Assembly: GCA_024742995.1 (NCBI GenBank)
Contig: JANSXK010000002.1
Coordinates: 62,001 to 126,000 of the forward strand
Source: Gammaproteobacteria bacterium
Lineage (GTDB): Bacteria > Pseudomonadota > Gammaproteobacteria > Legionellales > Legionellaceae
Length of the DNA stretch: 64,000 nucleotides
Direction of reading: 5' to 3'
The position numbers were made by a program, and so were the translations under genes. The notes below the pieces were generated by a model. The model saw nothing but the letters and a program-made list of their open reading frames with translations. It did no database searches and was not told the origin of the DNA. Positions 17,534 to 25,983 of the stretch are shown here, one piece after another. Positions within the stretch are counted from its first letter, which is position 1; each line of letters opens with the position of its first letter.

Positions 17534-18830
17534 CCTTACCCCCATCATGATCCGCAACCAAATTGATGCGTTGTGAACGTGTTAATGAGCGATCAAGAAT
17601 ATAATCAACCGCTGCCTTAATATCGTTGTCTGAACAAGTCACACAGGCCCCTCTGATCGGCATACTATTGTGACCTTTGATGGCATGTTGATACAAACCT
17701 TCCAAGCCGGACCGTTGGTAACGTTGATACCAATTTGGGCTAGTACCAATGACGGGAGCACTCATCTCCCCACGCTGATGACAAATATTGCAAACACGGG
17801 CATAAACTTCCCTGCCTCGTCGTATCGTAGGAGGCGCATCCGAAGGTTCTAACGCGTAAGGATCCTCGCTAATCACTGTTTTCAAATACGTCACAATCGC
17901 CAATTGATCCTTGCGCGTCAAATAACGCAAACTGTCATGATTCACGTCGGACATAGGACCAGCAACTGGGCCCGCGTTATTCAATAATCGGTTTTTGGCA
18001 AACACATCTGCAATCTCTTCATCACTGATGCCCGCCAAACCATCTTTGGTGATATTCGGTGCCCAATAGCCGTCAATAAAACCACCACTCAAATAATATC
18101 GCTCCATGGGCGACCCCAGAGGATTTAAAGGCGTATGGCACATGCTGCAATGGCCCAATCCATCTACCAAATACTTCCCGCGGTTCCACTCTTGGCTTTG
18201 CTTAGGATCGACGGCATAAGGTGTATTGGGATAAAAAAACAGCAGCTTCCAGCCCCACAAGGTTAAACGTGACCCAGGAATATTGAAAGGAAACGGCAAT
18301 GATTTATTCTCTAAATGTACCGGCGGCAAATGTTTAAAATACGCATGCAATGCCTTGACGTCTTCTTCCGCAACATTTGCAAAGTATACAAACGGATACA
18401 CCGGAAAATAATTTTCTCCATGAGGACCACGACCATCCTTCACGGCGCGAATAAAGTCCGCCTCAGTCCACAACCCAATGCCAGTCTCATTATCCGGGGT
18501 AATATTAGGAGTATAAAACGTACCAAAAGGGGTGTTAATGGGGAGTCCACCAGCATATGCCGGGGTGTTGCCTTTGACATTCGTATGGCAAGCAATACAG
18601 TCACCTGCTTTCGCCAAGTATTCCCCTTTTTGAATCAATGCGTCTTCTGCAGCATCTTTGCCTGGTGCTGTTTTAGGGTATGCCGCATAATAGCCATCTA
18701 CAATCTCTAAACGCACCCCTTTACTGGCATTGTCCTTAATCGGCTTTTTGGCAGACACAGGGCCCGCCATAAAAAGAAGGATGACCATCGCACCAACCAC
18801 ATTCTTTTTAATTGTCGCAAAAAAATTCAA
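17526..18830 (-). CDS. Exported triheme cytochrome c
   Basis: A 434-residue exported cytochrome with signal peptide (VVGAMVILLFMAGPVSA) and three heme sites: CIACH (about 78), CSMCH (about 230) and CNICH (about 342). Its layout resembles the cytochrome subunits of membrane dehydrogenases such as gluconate or alcohol dehydrogenase, with ITPDNETGIG, LWTEADFIRAVKDGRGPHG and YAPNITKDGLAG-type segments. The third domain resembles cytochrome c5 (SMPIRGACVTCSDNDIKAAV). The start is TTG with AAGGAG five bases upstream. It is the first gene of the oxidase operon and overlaps coxB, so I infer that it feeds electrons to the caa3 oxidase. No dehydrogenase partner is adjacent. Confidence 0.88.
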   Translation of the reverse strand: MNFFATIKKNVVGAMVILLFMAGPVSAKKPIKDNASKGVRLEIVDGYYAAYPKTAPGKDAAEDALIQKGEYLAKAGDCIACHTNVKGNTPAYAGGLPINTPFGTFYTPNITPDNETGIGLWTEADFIRAVKDGRGPHGENYFPVYPFVYFANVAEEDVKALHAYFKHLPPVHLENKSLPFPFNIPGSRLTLWGWKLLFFYPNTPYAVDPKQSQEWNRGKYLVDGLGHCSMCHTPLNPLGSPMERYYLSGGFIDGYWAPNITKDGLAGISDEEIADVFAKNRLLNNAGPVAGPMSDVNHDSLRYLTRKDQLAIVTYLKTVISEDPYALEPSDAPPTIRRGREVYARVCNICHQRGEMSAPVIGTSPNWYQRYQRSGLEGLYQHAIKGHNSMPIRGACVTCSDNDIKAAVDYILDRSLTRSQRINLVADHDGGKDA

Positions 18831-18862
18831 ACCATCTCCTTAGAGGAGGATCAAACCGTGAT

Positions 18863-18890
18863 TTTATACTGCAAAACATCTCTCTTGCAA
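18863..18890 (-). promoter_or_regulatory. Candidate sigma-70 promoter of the oxidase operon
   Basis: On the minus strand TTGCAA (18885-18890) and TATAAA (18863-18868) are separated by 16 bp, with the TTG start of the cytochrome gene 32 bp beyond the -10 box. The -35 box matches consensus at four of six bases. It is the only good candidate in the 65-bp gap after the SDR gene. Confidence 0.35.
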
Positions 18891-18895
18891 TCACT

Positions 18896-19627
18896 CTATA
18901 AAAAACGGCCACCGTCCACATGCAATATCTGTCCTGTCACAAACGACGCACCTGCCAAGTATTGTACGGCTTGTGCAATATCGTCGGGATGCCCATGTCT
19001 TTGCAAAGGCGTCTTCGACATAATATGTGCTCGCAGTTCCGTATTCAACCCATTCTCTCCCTCAGGCCAAATGATAGCACCTGGTGCCACCGCATTCACC
19101 CGTACTTTTGGTGCAAACTCTCGCGCCAAGGCACGTGTCTGCATCTCTAGAGCAGCCTTAGATTGAGAGTATGCTGCGTAATCCCGCAATGGATTCCCTG
19201 CATGCACATCCGTTATATTGATGATCGAGCCCTGCTTTTCCGTCAAATGCGGAAAAGCAGCCAGACTCATGAGATAAGGCGCACGCGTATTACAGGCGAA
19301 CATATCATCCCAATCTTCATCCCGCCGTGAAAATATCGAGGCATTATTGACCAGTAAATCTAATTGCCCAAATGTGGCAACCGTCGTAACAATCAAATCT
19401 TGCGCTGCTTTCTGATCTCGCAAGTCAGCCACCAAGTGATCAGCACTATTCGAACGTGCTTGATTAAACTGTCCCACCAAAGTGCTCGCAACCTCAGTCG
19501 CATGCAAACAATGCACCATCACCCGAAAGCCCATATGGTGCAATTGGGTGGCAATCGCGGCACCGATACGCTTTGCCGCCCCGGTAACCAAAGCTACCGG
19601 CGCTTGAGAAGAAGGGGCAGCCGTCAC
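18896..19627 (-). CDS. SDR-family reductase, pteridine-reductase-like (FolM/Ptr1 type)
   Basis: A 243-residue short-chain dehydrogenase/reductase. The NADPH-binding motif TGAAKRIG (15-22) is of the pteridine-reductase type, with Arg in place of the classical Gly. LLVNNASIF and the catalytic YxxxK in YSQSK are present. The C-terminal HVDGGRFL is typical. Pteridine reductases reduce dihydrobiopterin or dihydrofolate, and FolM supplies tetrahydromonapterin in some bacteria. The GTG start overlaps the stop of the upstream transporter (GTGA), so the two are coupled. An acyl-ACP reductase-like activity is possible but fits the motif less well. Confidence 0.75.
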   Translation of the reverse strand: MTAAPSSQAPVALVTGAAKRIGAAIATQLHHMGFRVMVHCLHATEVASTLVGQFNQARSNSADHLVADLRDQKAAQDLIVTTVATFGQLDLLVNNASIFSRRDEDWDDMFACNTRAPYLMSLAAFPHLTEKQGSIINITDVHAGNPLRDYAAYSQSKAALEMQTRALAREFAPKVRVNAVAPGAIIWPEGENGLNTELRAHIMSKTPLQRHGHPDDIAQAVQYLAGASFVTGQILHVDGGRFL

Positions 19628-21033
19628 GAGGTTTTATTGCCCTTGTTTAACTTGCGACTCAAGCGTGCTTCCAGGTTTTTTTTAAGGGTGCGTATTTTAG
19701 ATGGAGAAGATGGCATCGGCTTTTCGCTTTGTTCAATTTTGGAAGATTTGCTGGTATCTTTCATGAAGATGTACACCAGTAGAGAACAAGCAATACACGC
19801 GGTCACATACCAATAAAAGCCACTTTCCATGCCTTTAGACTTGAACCAAAAGGCAATATACTCAGCCGTGCCACCAAACAAGGAAACGGTTACAGCATAA
19901 GGCAGCCCTACCCCAAGGGTTCTGATTTCCACTGGAAACAACTCTGCTTTTACCACTGCATTAATTGACGTATAACCACTCACGATGATCAAAGCCATCA
20001 TGATATAAGCAAACGCGACCCAGCAAGACGTCACATGACTCAATGCGGTCAAAATAGGTACCGTGCAAAGCGTACCCAAAACACCAAACGCGATTAAAAT
20101 AGGGCGTCGGCCTACTTTATCAGAAAACGACCCCACAAACGGCTGTATAAGCATAAATAAAAATAGCGTTGCTGCCGACACAAGCGTGGCATCATTTTTA
20201 CTGAACCCAGCACTGTTCACCAAGTATTTTTGCATGTAAGTGCTGTAGGTGTAAAAAGCCAAGGTCCCGCCCATCGTCAACCCGACAACAATAAAAATTT
20301 CTCTGGGATAACGAAACAAGGTGCGTATCACTGCTTCTTTGCGTTTCTCCGATGATTTGGTTAAAAACGACTGTGTTTCTTCCATGCCCAAACGCAAATG
20401 CAAAGCCACCAAGGACAATAATGCCCCAATCACAAAGGGAATCCGCCATCCCCAGGTTTCCAATTGCTGCGCGGTTAAAAAACAATGCTGTAATAAGATC
20501 AAGATCAATAAAGCAATCAATTGCCCCGCAATCAACGTCACGTATTGAAAACTCGAATAAAACCCTCGATGATGAGGCGTCGCCATTTCAGACAGATACG
20601 TGGCAGAAGACGCGTACTCCCCGCCTACCGACAAGCCTTGTAACAAGCGCGCAAACACCAGCAAAATAGGCGCACCGACCCCAATACTCTCATAGGTCGG
20701 TGTCACAGCAATGATCAAGGATCCCATGCACATGATAATGACCGAGTTTATCAATGCTTTTTTCCGACCCTTTCGATCCGCGTATGACCCCATCAACCAA
20801 CCACCGATAGGACGCATAAAAAACCCCACCGCAAACACCGCAGAGGTGCTTAGTAATTGCGCCGTCAAATCCCCACTAGGGAAAAATGCTTTGGCAAAAT
20901 AAATTGAAAATGCCGCGTACACATACCAATCGTACCATTCGATCAAATTACCAATCGAGCCTCGCACAATCGATTTCAAACGTGCGCGCGTTGTGAGGTG
21001 CACCTGATGTTCAGGTTTTATTGTTTTTGACAT
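19624..21033 (-). CDS. MFS transporter, metabolite:H+ symporter (ProP-like) family
   Basis: A 469-residue permease with twelve transmembrane helices. It has the MHS-family features: GSIGNLIEWYDWYVYA at the N-terminus, FFMRPIGGWLMGSYADRKGRKKAL in the loop between helices 2 and 3, and LLQGLSVGGEYASSATYLSEM. Relatives import proline/betaine, citrate, 2-oxoglutarate or shikimate; the substrate cannot be assigned. Families of such ProP-like transporters are expanded in Legionella and Coxiella. It lies 15 bp after tatB and overlaps the SDR gene. Confidence 0.88.
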   Translation of the reverse strand: MSKTIKPEHQVHLTTRARLKSIVRGSIGNLIEWYDWYVYAAFSIYFAKAFFPSGDLTAQLLSTSAVFAVGFFMRPIGGWLMGSYADRKGRKKALINSVIIMCMGSLIIAVTPTYESIGVGAPILLVFARLLQGLSVGGEYASSATYLSEMATPHHRGFYSSFQYVTLIAGQLIALLILILLQHCFLTAQQLETWGWRIPFVIGALLSLVALHLRLGMEETQSFLTKSSEKRKEAVIRTLFRYPREIFIVVGLTMGGTLAFYTYSTYMQKYLVNSAGFSKNDATLVSAATLFLFMLIQPFVGSFSDKVGRRPILIAFGVLGTLCTVPILTALSHVTSCWVAFAYIMMALIIVSGYTSINAVVKAELFPVEIRTLGVGLPYAVTVSLFGGTAEYIAFWFKSKGMESGFYWYVTACIACSLLVYIFMKDTSKSSKIEQSEKPMPSSPSKIRTLKKNLEARLSRKLNKGNKTS

Positions 21034-21048
21034 CTGCTTTCTGCACTC

Positions 21049-21273
21049 CTATTCTTTTTGTTCAACCTCTTGTGCCCGTTTTTCATTACGGTCTAATTGC
21101 ACCTGGTTCAACTCCTGCTGCAAAAGTCGCTCAAATCTATTTGTGAGCCCGTCATAATAGCGACGACCCATGGCAATCACCACAGCAAGATTTGAGATTA
21201 ACTTAGGGAGTTTTTTAGAATCAAATACCCAGAGAGCAACACTTACGGTTAATAAAAACTGTCCGGTACTCAT
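21049..21273 (-). CDS. tatB: TatB-like Sec-independent translocase subunit
   Basis: A 74-residue protein with the layout of TatB: an N-terminal membrane helix (FLLTVSVALWVF), the hinge DSKKLPKLISNLA that corresponds to FGPKKLP in the family, then an amphipathic, charged coiled-coil tail (NRFERLLQQELNQVQ). TatB binds twin-arginine signal peptides with TatC. It is much shorter than E. coli TatB (171) and lacks the conserved Gly/Pro-rich hinge FGP, so it is at the divergent end of the family. The ATG overlaps the tatA stop (ATGA), which supports the call. Confidence 0.75.
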   Translation of the reverse strand: MSTGQFLLTVSVALWVFDSKKLPKLISNLAVVIAMGRRYYDGLTNRFERLLQQELNQVQLDRNEKRAQEVEQKE

Positions 21274-21437
21274 GAGGATGGCTTTTGCTCATCATCAGAA
21301 GACAGGGTGTCGCGAAATTGCTTGATAACCGTCCCAAGATCCGCGCCGAGGGATTTTAATTTATTTGTGCCAAATAAGCCAACAATAATCATCAAAATCA
21401 AAAATAATGATAATGGGCTGATACCACCTAGTCCCAT
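21270..21437 (-). CDS. tatA: TatA Sec-independent translocase subunit
   Basis: A short gene of 55 residues. The product starts MGLGGISPLSLFLIL and has one membrane helix, the conserved LFGTNKLKSLGADLG hinge plus amphipathic helix, and FRDTLSSDDE as an acidic tail. TatA oligomers form the protein-conducting part of the twin-arginine translocase. The ATG at 21437 follows GAGGAGG at good spacing. It sits between ubiB and tatB, the normal gammaproteobacterial order. tatC does not follow. Confidence 0.92.
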   Translation of the reverse strand: MGLGGISPLSLFLILMIIVGLFGTNKLKSLGADLGTVIKQFRDTLSSDDEQKPSS

Positions 21438-21463
21438 TTTACCCTCCTCAATTCAATAACTCT

Positions 21464-21494
21464 CTACGTCCCGCGGCTTGTCCACGGGACGTAG
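21464..21494. repeat. Dispersed palindrome, family A, copy 1
   Basis: Imperfect inverted repeat with arms CTACGTCCCGCGG and CCACGGGACGTAG around a 5-base loop. It lies 12 bp after ubiB and 26 bp before tatA, so in the minus-strand transcript it would form a stem between the two genes. Related copies lie at 47984-48036 and 62652-62684. Confidence 0.8.
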
Positions 21495-21506
21495 GTATTC
21501 AGCACG

Positions 21507-23084
21507 CTAAACCCAAAACAACCATTTGCCATAAGTCAATCCAGCAACCACCACGGTCATCAACATCACCCCCAAACCAACACCGCGCCAGGTGCCGTTT
21601 TTTATAATCATTTTCTGTGCCACTGGCTTGTCTTGTCTCGCCAGAGGATACGTCTGTTCTTTTAGCTGCGATAATATATCATTAATTAAGCGCGGCATAT
21701 AGGGGAGCTGTTCTATCAAGAACGGTGCATTTTCTCGCATATGCTTAAAAAAAGCACGCGGCCCCATTTGATCTCTTAACCAATGCTCTAAAAAAGGCTT
21801 ACCAGTGGCCCAAAGATTTAATTCGGGGTAAATCTGCCGCCCCAAACCTTCCACCGCAAACAAGGTTTTTTGCAATAATACCAATTGTGGCTGCACTTCC
21901 ATATGAAATCGTCGGCCCACTTGAAATAATTGAAACACCAGCTGTGCAAATGAAATGTCTTTCAAAGGGCGCTCAAAAATAGGCTCACACACCGTGCGCA
22001 TTGCTGATTCAAACGCATCCACACGAGTATCACGAGCCACCCAGCCAGACTCCACATGCAATATCGCAATCTTGCGGTAATCACGATTAAAAAAAGCATA
22101 TAAGTTTTCGGCCAAATAACGTTGATCGCTTTCACTTAACGACCCGATGATGCCAAAGTCCACACACATATATTGCGGGGCGTCTGCTGGCTCTTTTGCT
22201 ACAAAAATATTACCTGGGTGCATGTCCGCATGAAAAAAACAATCCCGAAACACTTGGGTGAAAAAAATCTCTAACCCCCGTTCAGCCAATGCTTTCCGAT
22301 CAATCCCATGCCGATCCAATTGCGCCACATCTGCAATAGGAATGCCGTGAATACGCTCCATCACCAAAACGTTCTCTCGCACATAATCCCAATAAATTTG
22401 CGGAACATACAAAAGGGGAGACTGCTGAAAATTACGGCGCAATTGTGCACCATTAGCTGCCTCACGTTGTAAGTTTAATTCATCCAACAAATGACGCTCG
22501 AATTCGGCAACCACTTCTTTAGGGCGCAAGCGCTTGGATATTGACCCACGCAAATCCAATAATCGCGCCATTTTTTTTAATATCCCTAAATCGCGATCAA
22601 TCACCTTGCGAATATCCGGACGCAACACTTTAATCACCACCGGTTCGCCCGTTTTCAAGCAAGCCGTATGAACCTGCGCAACAGAGGCAGACGCCAAGGG
22701 CTGTGGATCAAAGTCATCAAATAGTGTGTGTGGTGATTCGCCATAGACCGCTTCCAACAGCGCCACCACCTGCTCACTTGAAAAAGGCGGTACATTATCT
22801 TGTAGGCGGCATAGTTCCACCATGATATCGGCTGGAATAATATCAGGCCGAGTCGACAGTGCTTGTCCAAATTTAACAAAAATGGGCCCCAGTTGTTCCA
22901 ACGTTTCTCTTAGTGCCACACCACGGTCGAACGGTTTGGCTCGGAACCAATTCCAGGGATTCAAATAAGCAATGAAGCGAAACATCGAAAAATAAGGAAT
23001 GGAGACCAACATCTGATCTAAGCCAGATTTGGCTAAAACATGATTGATATAGATCAACCGCCAAGCTTGTTTAATCGCACTCAT
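21507..23084 (-). CDS. ubiB: UbiB, ubiquinone biosynthesis atypical kinase
   Basis: Member of the ABC1/ADCK family needed for ubiquinone synthesis. It has 525 residues from the ATG at 23084. The family KxGQ motif is in FVKFGQALSTRPDIIP, the ATP-binding Lys lies in PVVIKVLRPDI, and the catalytic loop is HADMHPGNIFV. Two C-terminal hydrophobic segments (GVGLGVMLMTVVVAGL and following) anchor it in the inner membrane. The start overlaps the ubiJ stop by 14 bases; a TTG nine bases further upstream is a weaker choice. Confidence 0.95.
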   Translation of the reverse strand: MSAIKQAWRLIYINHVLAKSGLDQMLVSIPYFSMFRFIAYLNPWNWFRAKPFDRGVALRETLEQLGPIFVKFGQALSTRPDIIPADIMVELCRLQDNVPPFSSEQVVALLEAVYGESPHTLFDDFDPQPLASASVAQVHTACLKTGEPVVIKVLRPDIRKVIDRDLGILKKMARLLDLRGSISKRLRPKEVVAEFERHLLDELNLQREAANGAQLRRNFQQSPLLYVPQIYWDYVRENVLVMERIHGIPIADVAQLDRHGIDRKALAERGLEIFFTQVFRDCFFHADMHPGNIFVAKEPADAPQYMCVDFGIIGSLSESDQRYLAENLYAFFNRDYRKIAILHVESGWVARDTRVDAFESAMRTVCEPIFERPLKDISFAQLVFQLFQVGRRFHMEVQPQLVLLQKTLFAVEGLGRQIYPELNLWATGKPFLEHWLRDQMGPRAFFKHMRENAPFLIEQLPYMPRLINDILSQLKEQTYPLARQDKPVAQKMIIKNGTWRGVGLGVMLMTVVVAGLTYGKWLFWV

Positions 23085-23688
23085 GATCGGCAACCAGTTG
23101 ATTCACATGCGCCATCAAACGCTCCACACGTAAATTCAAATCATCAATATCATTAAAAAAATCGTTCGTTTCTTGCACACCAGGAAAAACCTGTTGTTCT
23201 TCTTGCAAATATTCCGTCACCGATCGTTTCAAAGAAGACGCCAATCGTCGTTGAAATGCGCGGCCATCACGGACCCAAGAACCTATTTGATGCGCCACAA
23301 CATCGCCCGTAAAATGTGCCAAATGCCCTTCCCAGTCGATATCAATCCCATCAAACAATGTTTTTACTGCCTGCCCAAATTCAAGGTCGCCTGTGATGCG
23401 AATATTATCATTGAATAACGAGCGTAATTTAGAAGCCGGCAACACACTTAAGCGAATCAAACCCATCGGACTGGAGTGAATCACAGTATCGGGAATGCTT
23501 TCATCATACGCCAACAAACGCACCTTTCCTTGCTGAAACCGCATAGAAAAAGCCGCATTCAATGGACTGACAATGATTTCCAACACTTTGCCCTCCAACG
23601 GTTGGATTTTTGTTGGCATCTCATCATCCAATGCTAATGCACAGTTCATTGCCTTTTGTAGTGCTCGTAGTGAATATTCTTTAATCAT
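23071..23688 (-). CDS. ubiJ: UbiJ, ubiquinone biosynthesis accessory factor (SCP2-like)
   Basis: A 205-residue protein with an SCP2-like lipid-binding domain (about 15-120; FSMRFQQGKVRLLAYDE, ITGDLEFGQAVKTLF) and a C-terminal coiled coil (VERLMAHVNQLVADHE). UbiJ is part of the cytosolic complex that hydroxylates and methylates the ubiquinone head group. Position between ubiE (7 bp) and ubiB (overlap) is the standard gammaproteobacterial order and decides the identity. Confidence 0.92.
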   Translation of the reverse strand: MIKEYSLRALQKAMNCALALDDEMPTKIQPLEGKVLEIIVSPLNAAFSMRFQQGKVRLLAYDESIPDTVIHSSPMGLIRLSVLPASKLRSLFNDNIRITGDLEFGQAVKTLFDGIDIDWEGHLAHFTGDVVAHQIGSWVRDGRAFQRRLASSLKRSVTEYLQEEQQVFPGVQETNDFFNDIDDLNLRVERLMAHVNQLVADHECD

Positions 23689-23695
23689 CAGAATC

Positions 23696-24439
23696 TCAAT
23701 ATTTGTAAGCGATATGCAGCGCTACAATGCCACCACTTAAATTATGATAACGACAATCCTCAAACCCTGCATCTTCTATCAACGTTTTCAAGGCATCCTG
23801 AGGAGGGTGCATCCGAATCGATTCCGCCAAATAACGATACGCATCCTCGTCTTTGGCAATCCAGCGCCCAATTTTAGGTAAAACATGAAACGAATACCAG
23901 TCATAAACTGATTTTAATCCTGGCAAAGCAGGAGTGGAAAATTCCAAAATCATGATTTTGCCACCCGGTCGACACACTTCATACATCGAGCGCAACGCCT
24001 TCGCCTTATCGGTAACATTGCGTAAGCCAAAACCCATCGCGATACAATCAAAGTACTGAGGAGGAAAAGGCAAACATTCGGCATTGGCTTGGACATAAGT
24101 AATGGTTTGACACAAGCCTTGATCCAGCAAACGATCGCGACCCACGGTCAACATACTGGCATTGATATCAGCCAAAACCACTTGGCCCTTTGTGCCCACT
24201 GCGTCGCAAAACAATCGCGTCAAATCCCCACTACCGCCAGCCAAATCTAACACCGTCTGTCCCGGGCGCACACGTGCAGCTTCCACCGTGAACCACTTCC
24301 AATAACGATGAATCCCCAAAGACATCAAATCATTCATAAGATCATATTGTTGCGCAACGGAGTGGAAAACATCAGCAACTTTTTTGTGCTTATCCTGAAC
24401 AGGAACCGATTGATATCCAAAATGGGTTTGTTGACTCAT
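23696..24439 (-). CDS. ubiE: UbiE, ubiquinone/menaquinone C-methyltransferase
   Basis: SAM-dependent methyltransferase for the C-methylation step of ubiquinone (and menaquinone) synthesis; 247 residues. Motif [13 protein letters not shown] (about 66-77), the family segment [21 protein letters not shown] and [11 protein letters not shown] are present, and the C-terminus [15 protein letters not shown] is typical. It is the first gene of a minus-strand run that continues through ubiJ, ubiB, tatA, tatB, the MHS transporter and the SDR gene. It diverges from corA across a 202-bp gap. Confidence 0.97.
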   Translation of the reverse strand: MSQQTHFGYQSVPVQDKHKKVADVFHSVAQQYDLMNDLMSLGIHRYWKWFTVEAARVRPGQTVLDLAGGSGDLTRLFCDAVGTKGQVVLADINASMLTVGRDRLLDQGLCQTITYVQANAECLPFPPQYFDCIAMGFGLRNVTDKAKALRSMYEVCRPGGKIMILEFSTPALPGLKSVYDWYSFHVLPKIGRWIAKDEDAYRYLAESIRMHPPQDALKTLIEDAGFEDCRYHNLSGGIVALHIAYKY

Positions 24440-24641
24440 ACATGCGCCTCTGTTTACAAGTCAGTCAAATACAAACCAGGTGATTTGCACTTATCCTGAG
24501 AAATTGCAGTGTAATGGAATCTTACGTAATGATCCACATCATGAAAATCCTGCACAAATAATTTTTTGAGCTATGCTTAAAGTATCTCTCTCATGAAAGT
24601 GTTTAAAGAAAATCTCATATCCTGTCACAGGAGATACTGCA

Positions 24642-25607
24642 TTGCTAAGATACCTGGATCGAACCCAAATAAAATCGCAAATTTTAAAACCAAAGCAATC
24701 AATTTCTCTCAAGGAAAAAGTTTGGCTGGATTTACTTGAGCCTACTAAAACCGAAAAAGCGCTTGTAGAAAAACAATTAGGCATCAAAATTCCAACACGT
24801 GAAGACATGCGTGAAATTGAATTATCCAGTCGCCTTTATCATAAAAAAGGCGCTTATTTCATGACGGTCACAATGCTAAACCAGTCTGACTCTTCTAATC
24901 CGACATTAGATCCAGTGACTTTTATATTGACCGATCAGCAATTGATCACAATTCGATATATTGAACCACAGGCATTCAACCTATTTAATTTGCATGCTGA
25001 GAAACTTAAATCACAACATCGTAATCCTATTTCTTTACTCATAGAGCTTTTAGATGCAGCAGTAGAGCGTTTGGCAGATACGTTGGAATTAGTAGGCCAT
25101 CGTTTGGATGATTATTCCGATACTATTTTTCGTAAAGAAGTGCGCACGAAAAAACATGATTACAAACAACTTATGTTACAAATTGGTCCCATAGGAGATT
25201 TAAATACACAAACCCAGGAAAGCTTGATCACTTTCAATCGCGTATTAACCTATTTGATGCAAGCTGTTGGCTCGAAACTCAACAAAAAAAAACAAGTACA
25301 TATTGACGCTATGGCGAAAGACATCCGTTCTTTGGGAGATCATGCAAATTTTTTGTCTGGAAAAATTAATTTTTTGTTGGATGCAACCTTGGGGTTGGTT
25401 AATATCGAACAGAACAATATTATTAAAATACTTTCCGTCGCGGCAGTTATTTTTCTTCCTCCCACATTGTTAGCTAGTATTTATGGGATGAATTTTCATC
25501 ATATGCCTGAGCTCTCATGGAAATATGGTTATCATTTTACATTGATATTGGAAGCGGCTTCCGCTTGGTTGCCTTATAAGTATTTTAAATATCGTAAGTG
25601 GTTATAA
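24642..25607 (+). CDS. corA: CorA-family divalent cation (Mg2+) channel
   Basis: A 321-residue CorA-type channel. It has a long cytosolic alpha/beta domain, then two membrane helices (AVIFLPPTLLASI and a final one from about 300) with the selectivity motif YGMNF between them. TREDMREIELSSRLY matches the N-terminal CorA segment. The start is TTG, with AGGAG eight bases upstream and no ATG in frame nearby. The gene stands alone between ubiE and a 376-bp gap. Confidence 0.9.
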   Translation: MLRYLDRTQIKSQILKPKQSISLKEKVWLDLLEPTKTEKALVEKQLGIKIPTREDMREIELSSRLYHKKGAYFMTVTMLNQSDSSNPTLDPVTFILTDQQLITIRYIEPQAFNLFNLHAEKLKSQHRNPISLLIELLDAAVERLADTLELVGHRLDDYSDTIFRKEVRTKKHDYKQLMLQIGPIGDLNTQTQESLITFNRVLTYLMQAVGSKLNKKKQVHIDAMAKDIRSLGDHANFLSGKINFLLDATLGLVNIEQNNIIKILSVAAVIFLPPTLLASIYGMNFHHMPELSWKYGYHFTLILEAASAWLPYKYFKYRKWL

Positions 25608-25983
25608 GTTTTATCCCCCTCATCCGCCCTACGGGCTTCTTCTCCCCAAAGGGAAGAAAGGGGAATAGATCAGTTATAAACATGCTTTATAATAATATAT
25701 TAAATAGATCTTTTGATTTATGTTTATTATTACGTCGAGTTTTTCTGTTGGTAAGTTCATATTGATGTTATTTATCAAAGAGATAGAGGGCTATAATCCT
25801 GAGGTTTGATGCGGTATAACTTGGGTTTGAAATGAGGATAACACCAGTGTTTTTTATTTTGCGCCATCTATCCAGAGATAATGCATGGGTGCATTCAGAA
25901 CTTATCTACAGATCATATTAACTTGTTTGTTGGATTAAATCAGGGTAAGGTCGCCTTTTTTAAGCGTCCATTACCTATGCATT
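25608..25983. other. 376-bp intergenic region
   Basis: Holds the family B repeat near its left end. The rest (25670-25983) is AT-rich, with several short TA-rich blocks. I see no ORF, tRNA or clear promoter in it. The next gene at 25984 has a weak Shine-Dalgarno sequence. Confidence 0.6.
25614..25665. repeat. Dispersed repeat, family B, copy 1
   Basis: Starts 6 bp after corA. It contains CCCTCATCCGCCCTACGGGC followed by a CTTCTTCTCCCC / GGGAAGAAAGGGG imperfect inverted repeat. The same composite occurs inverted at 31120-31166. It may act as a terminator-like stem for corA, though no clear U-run follows. Confidence 0.7.
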
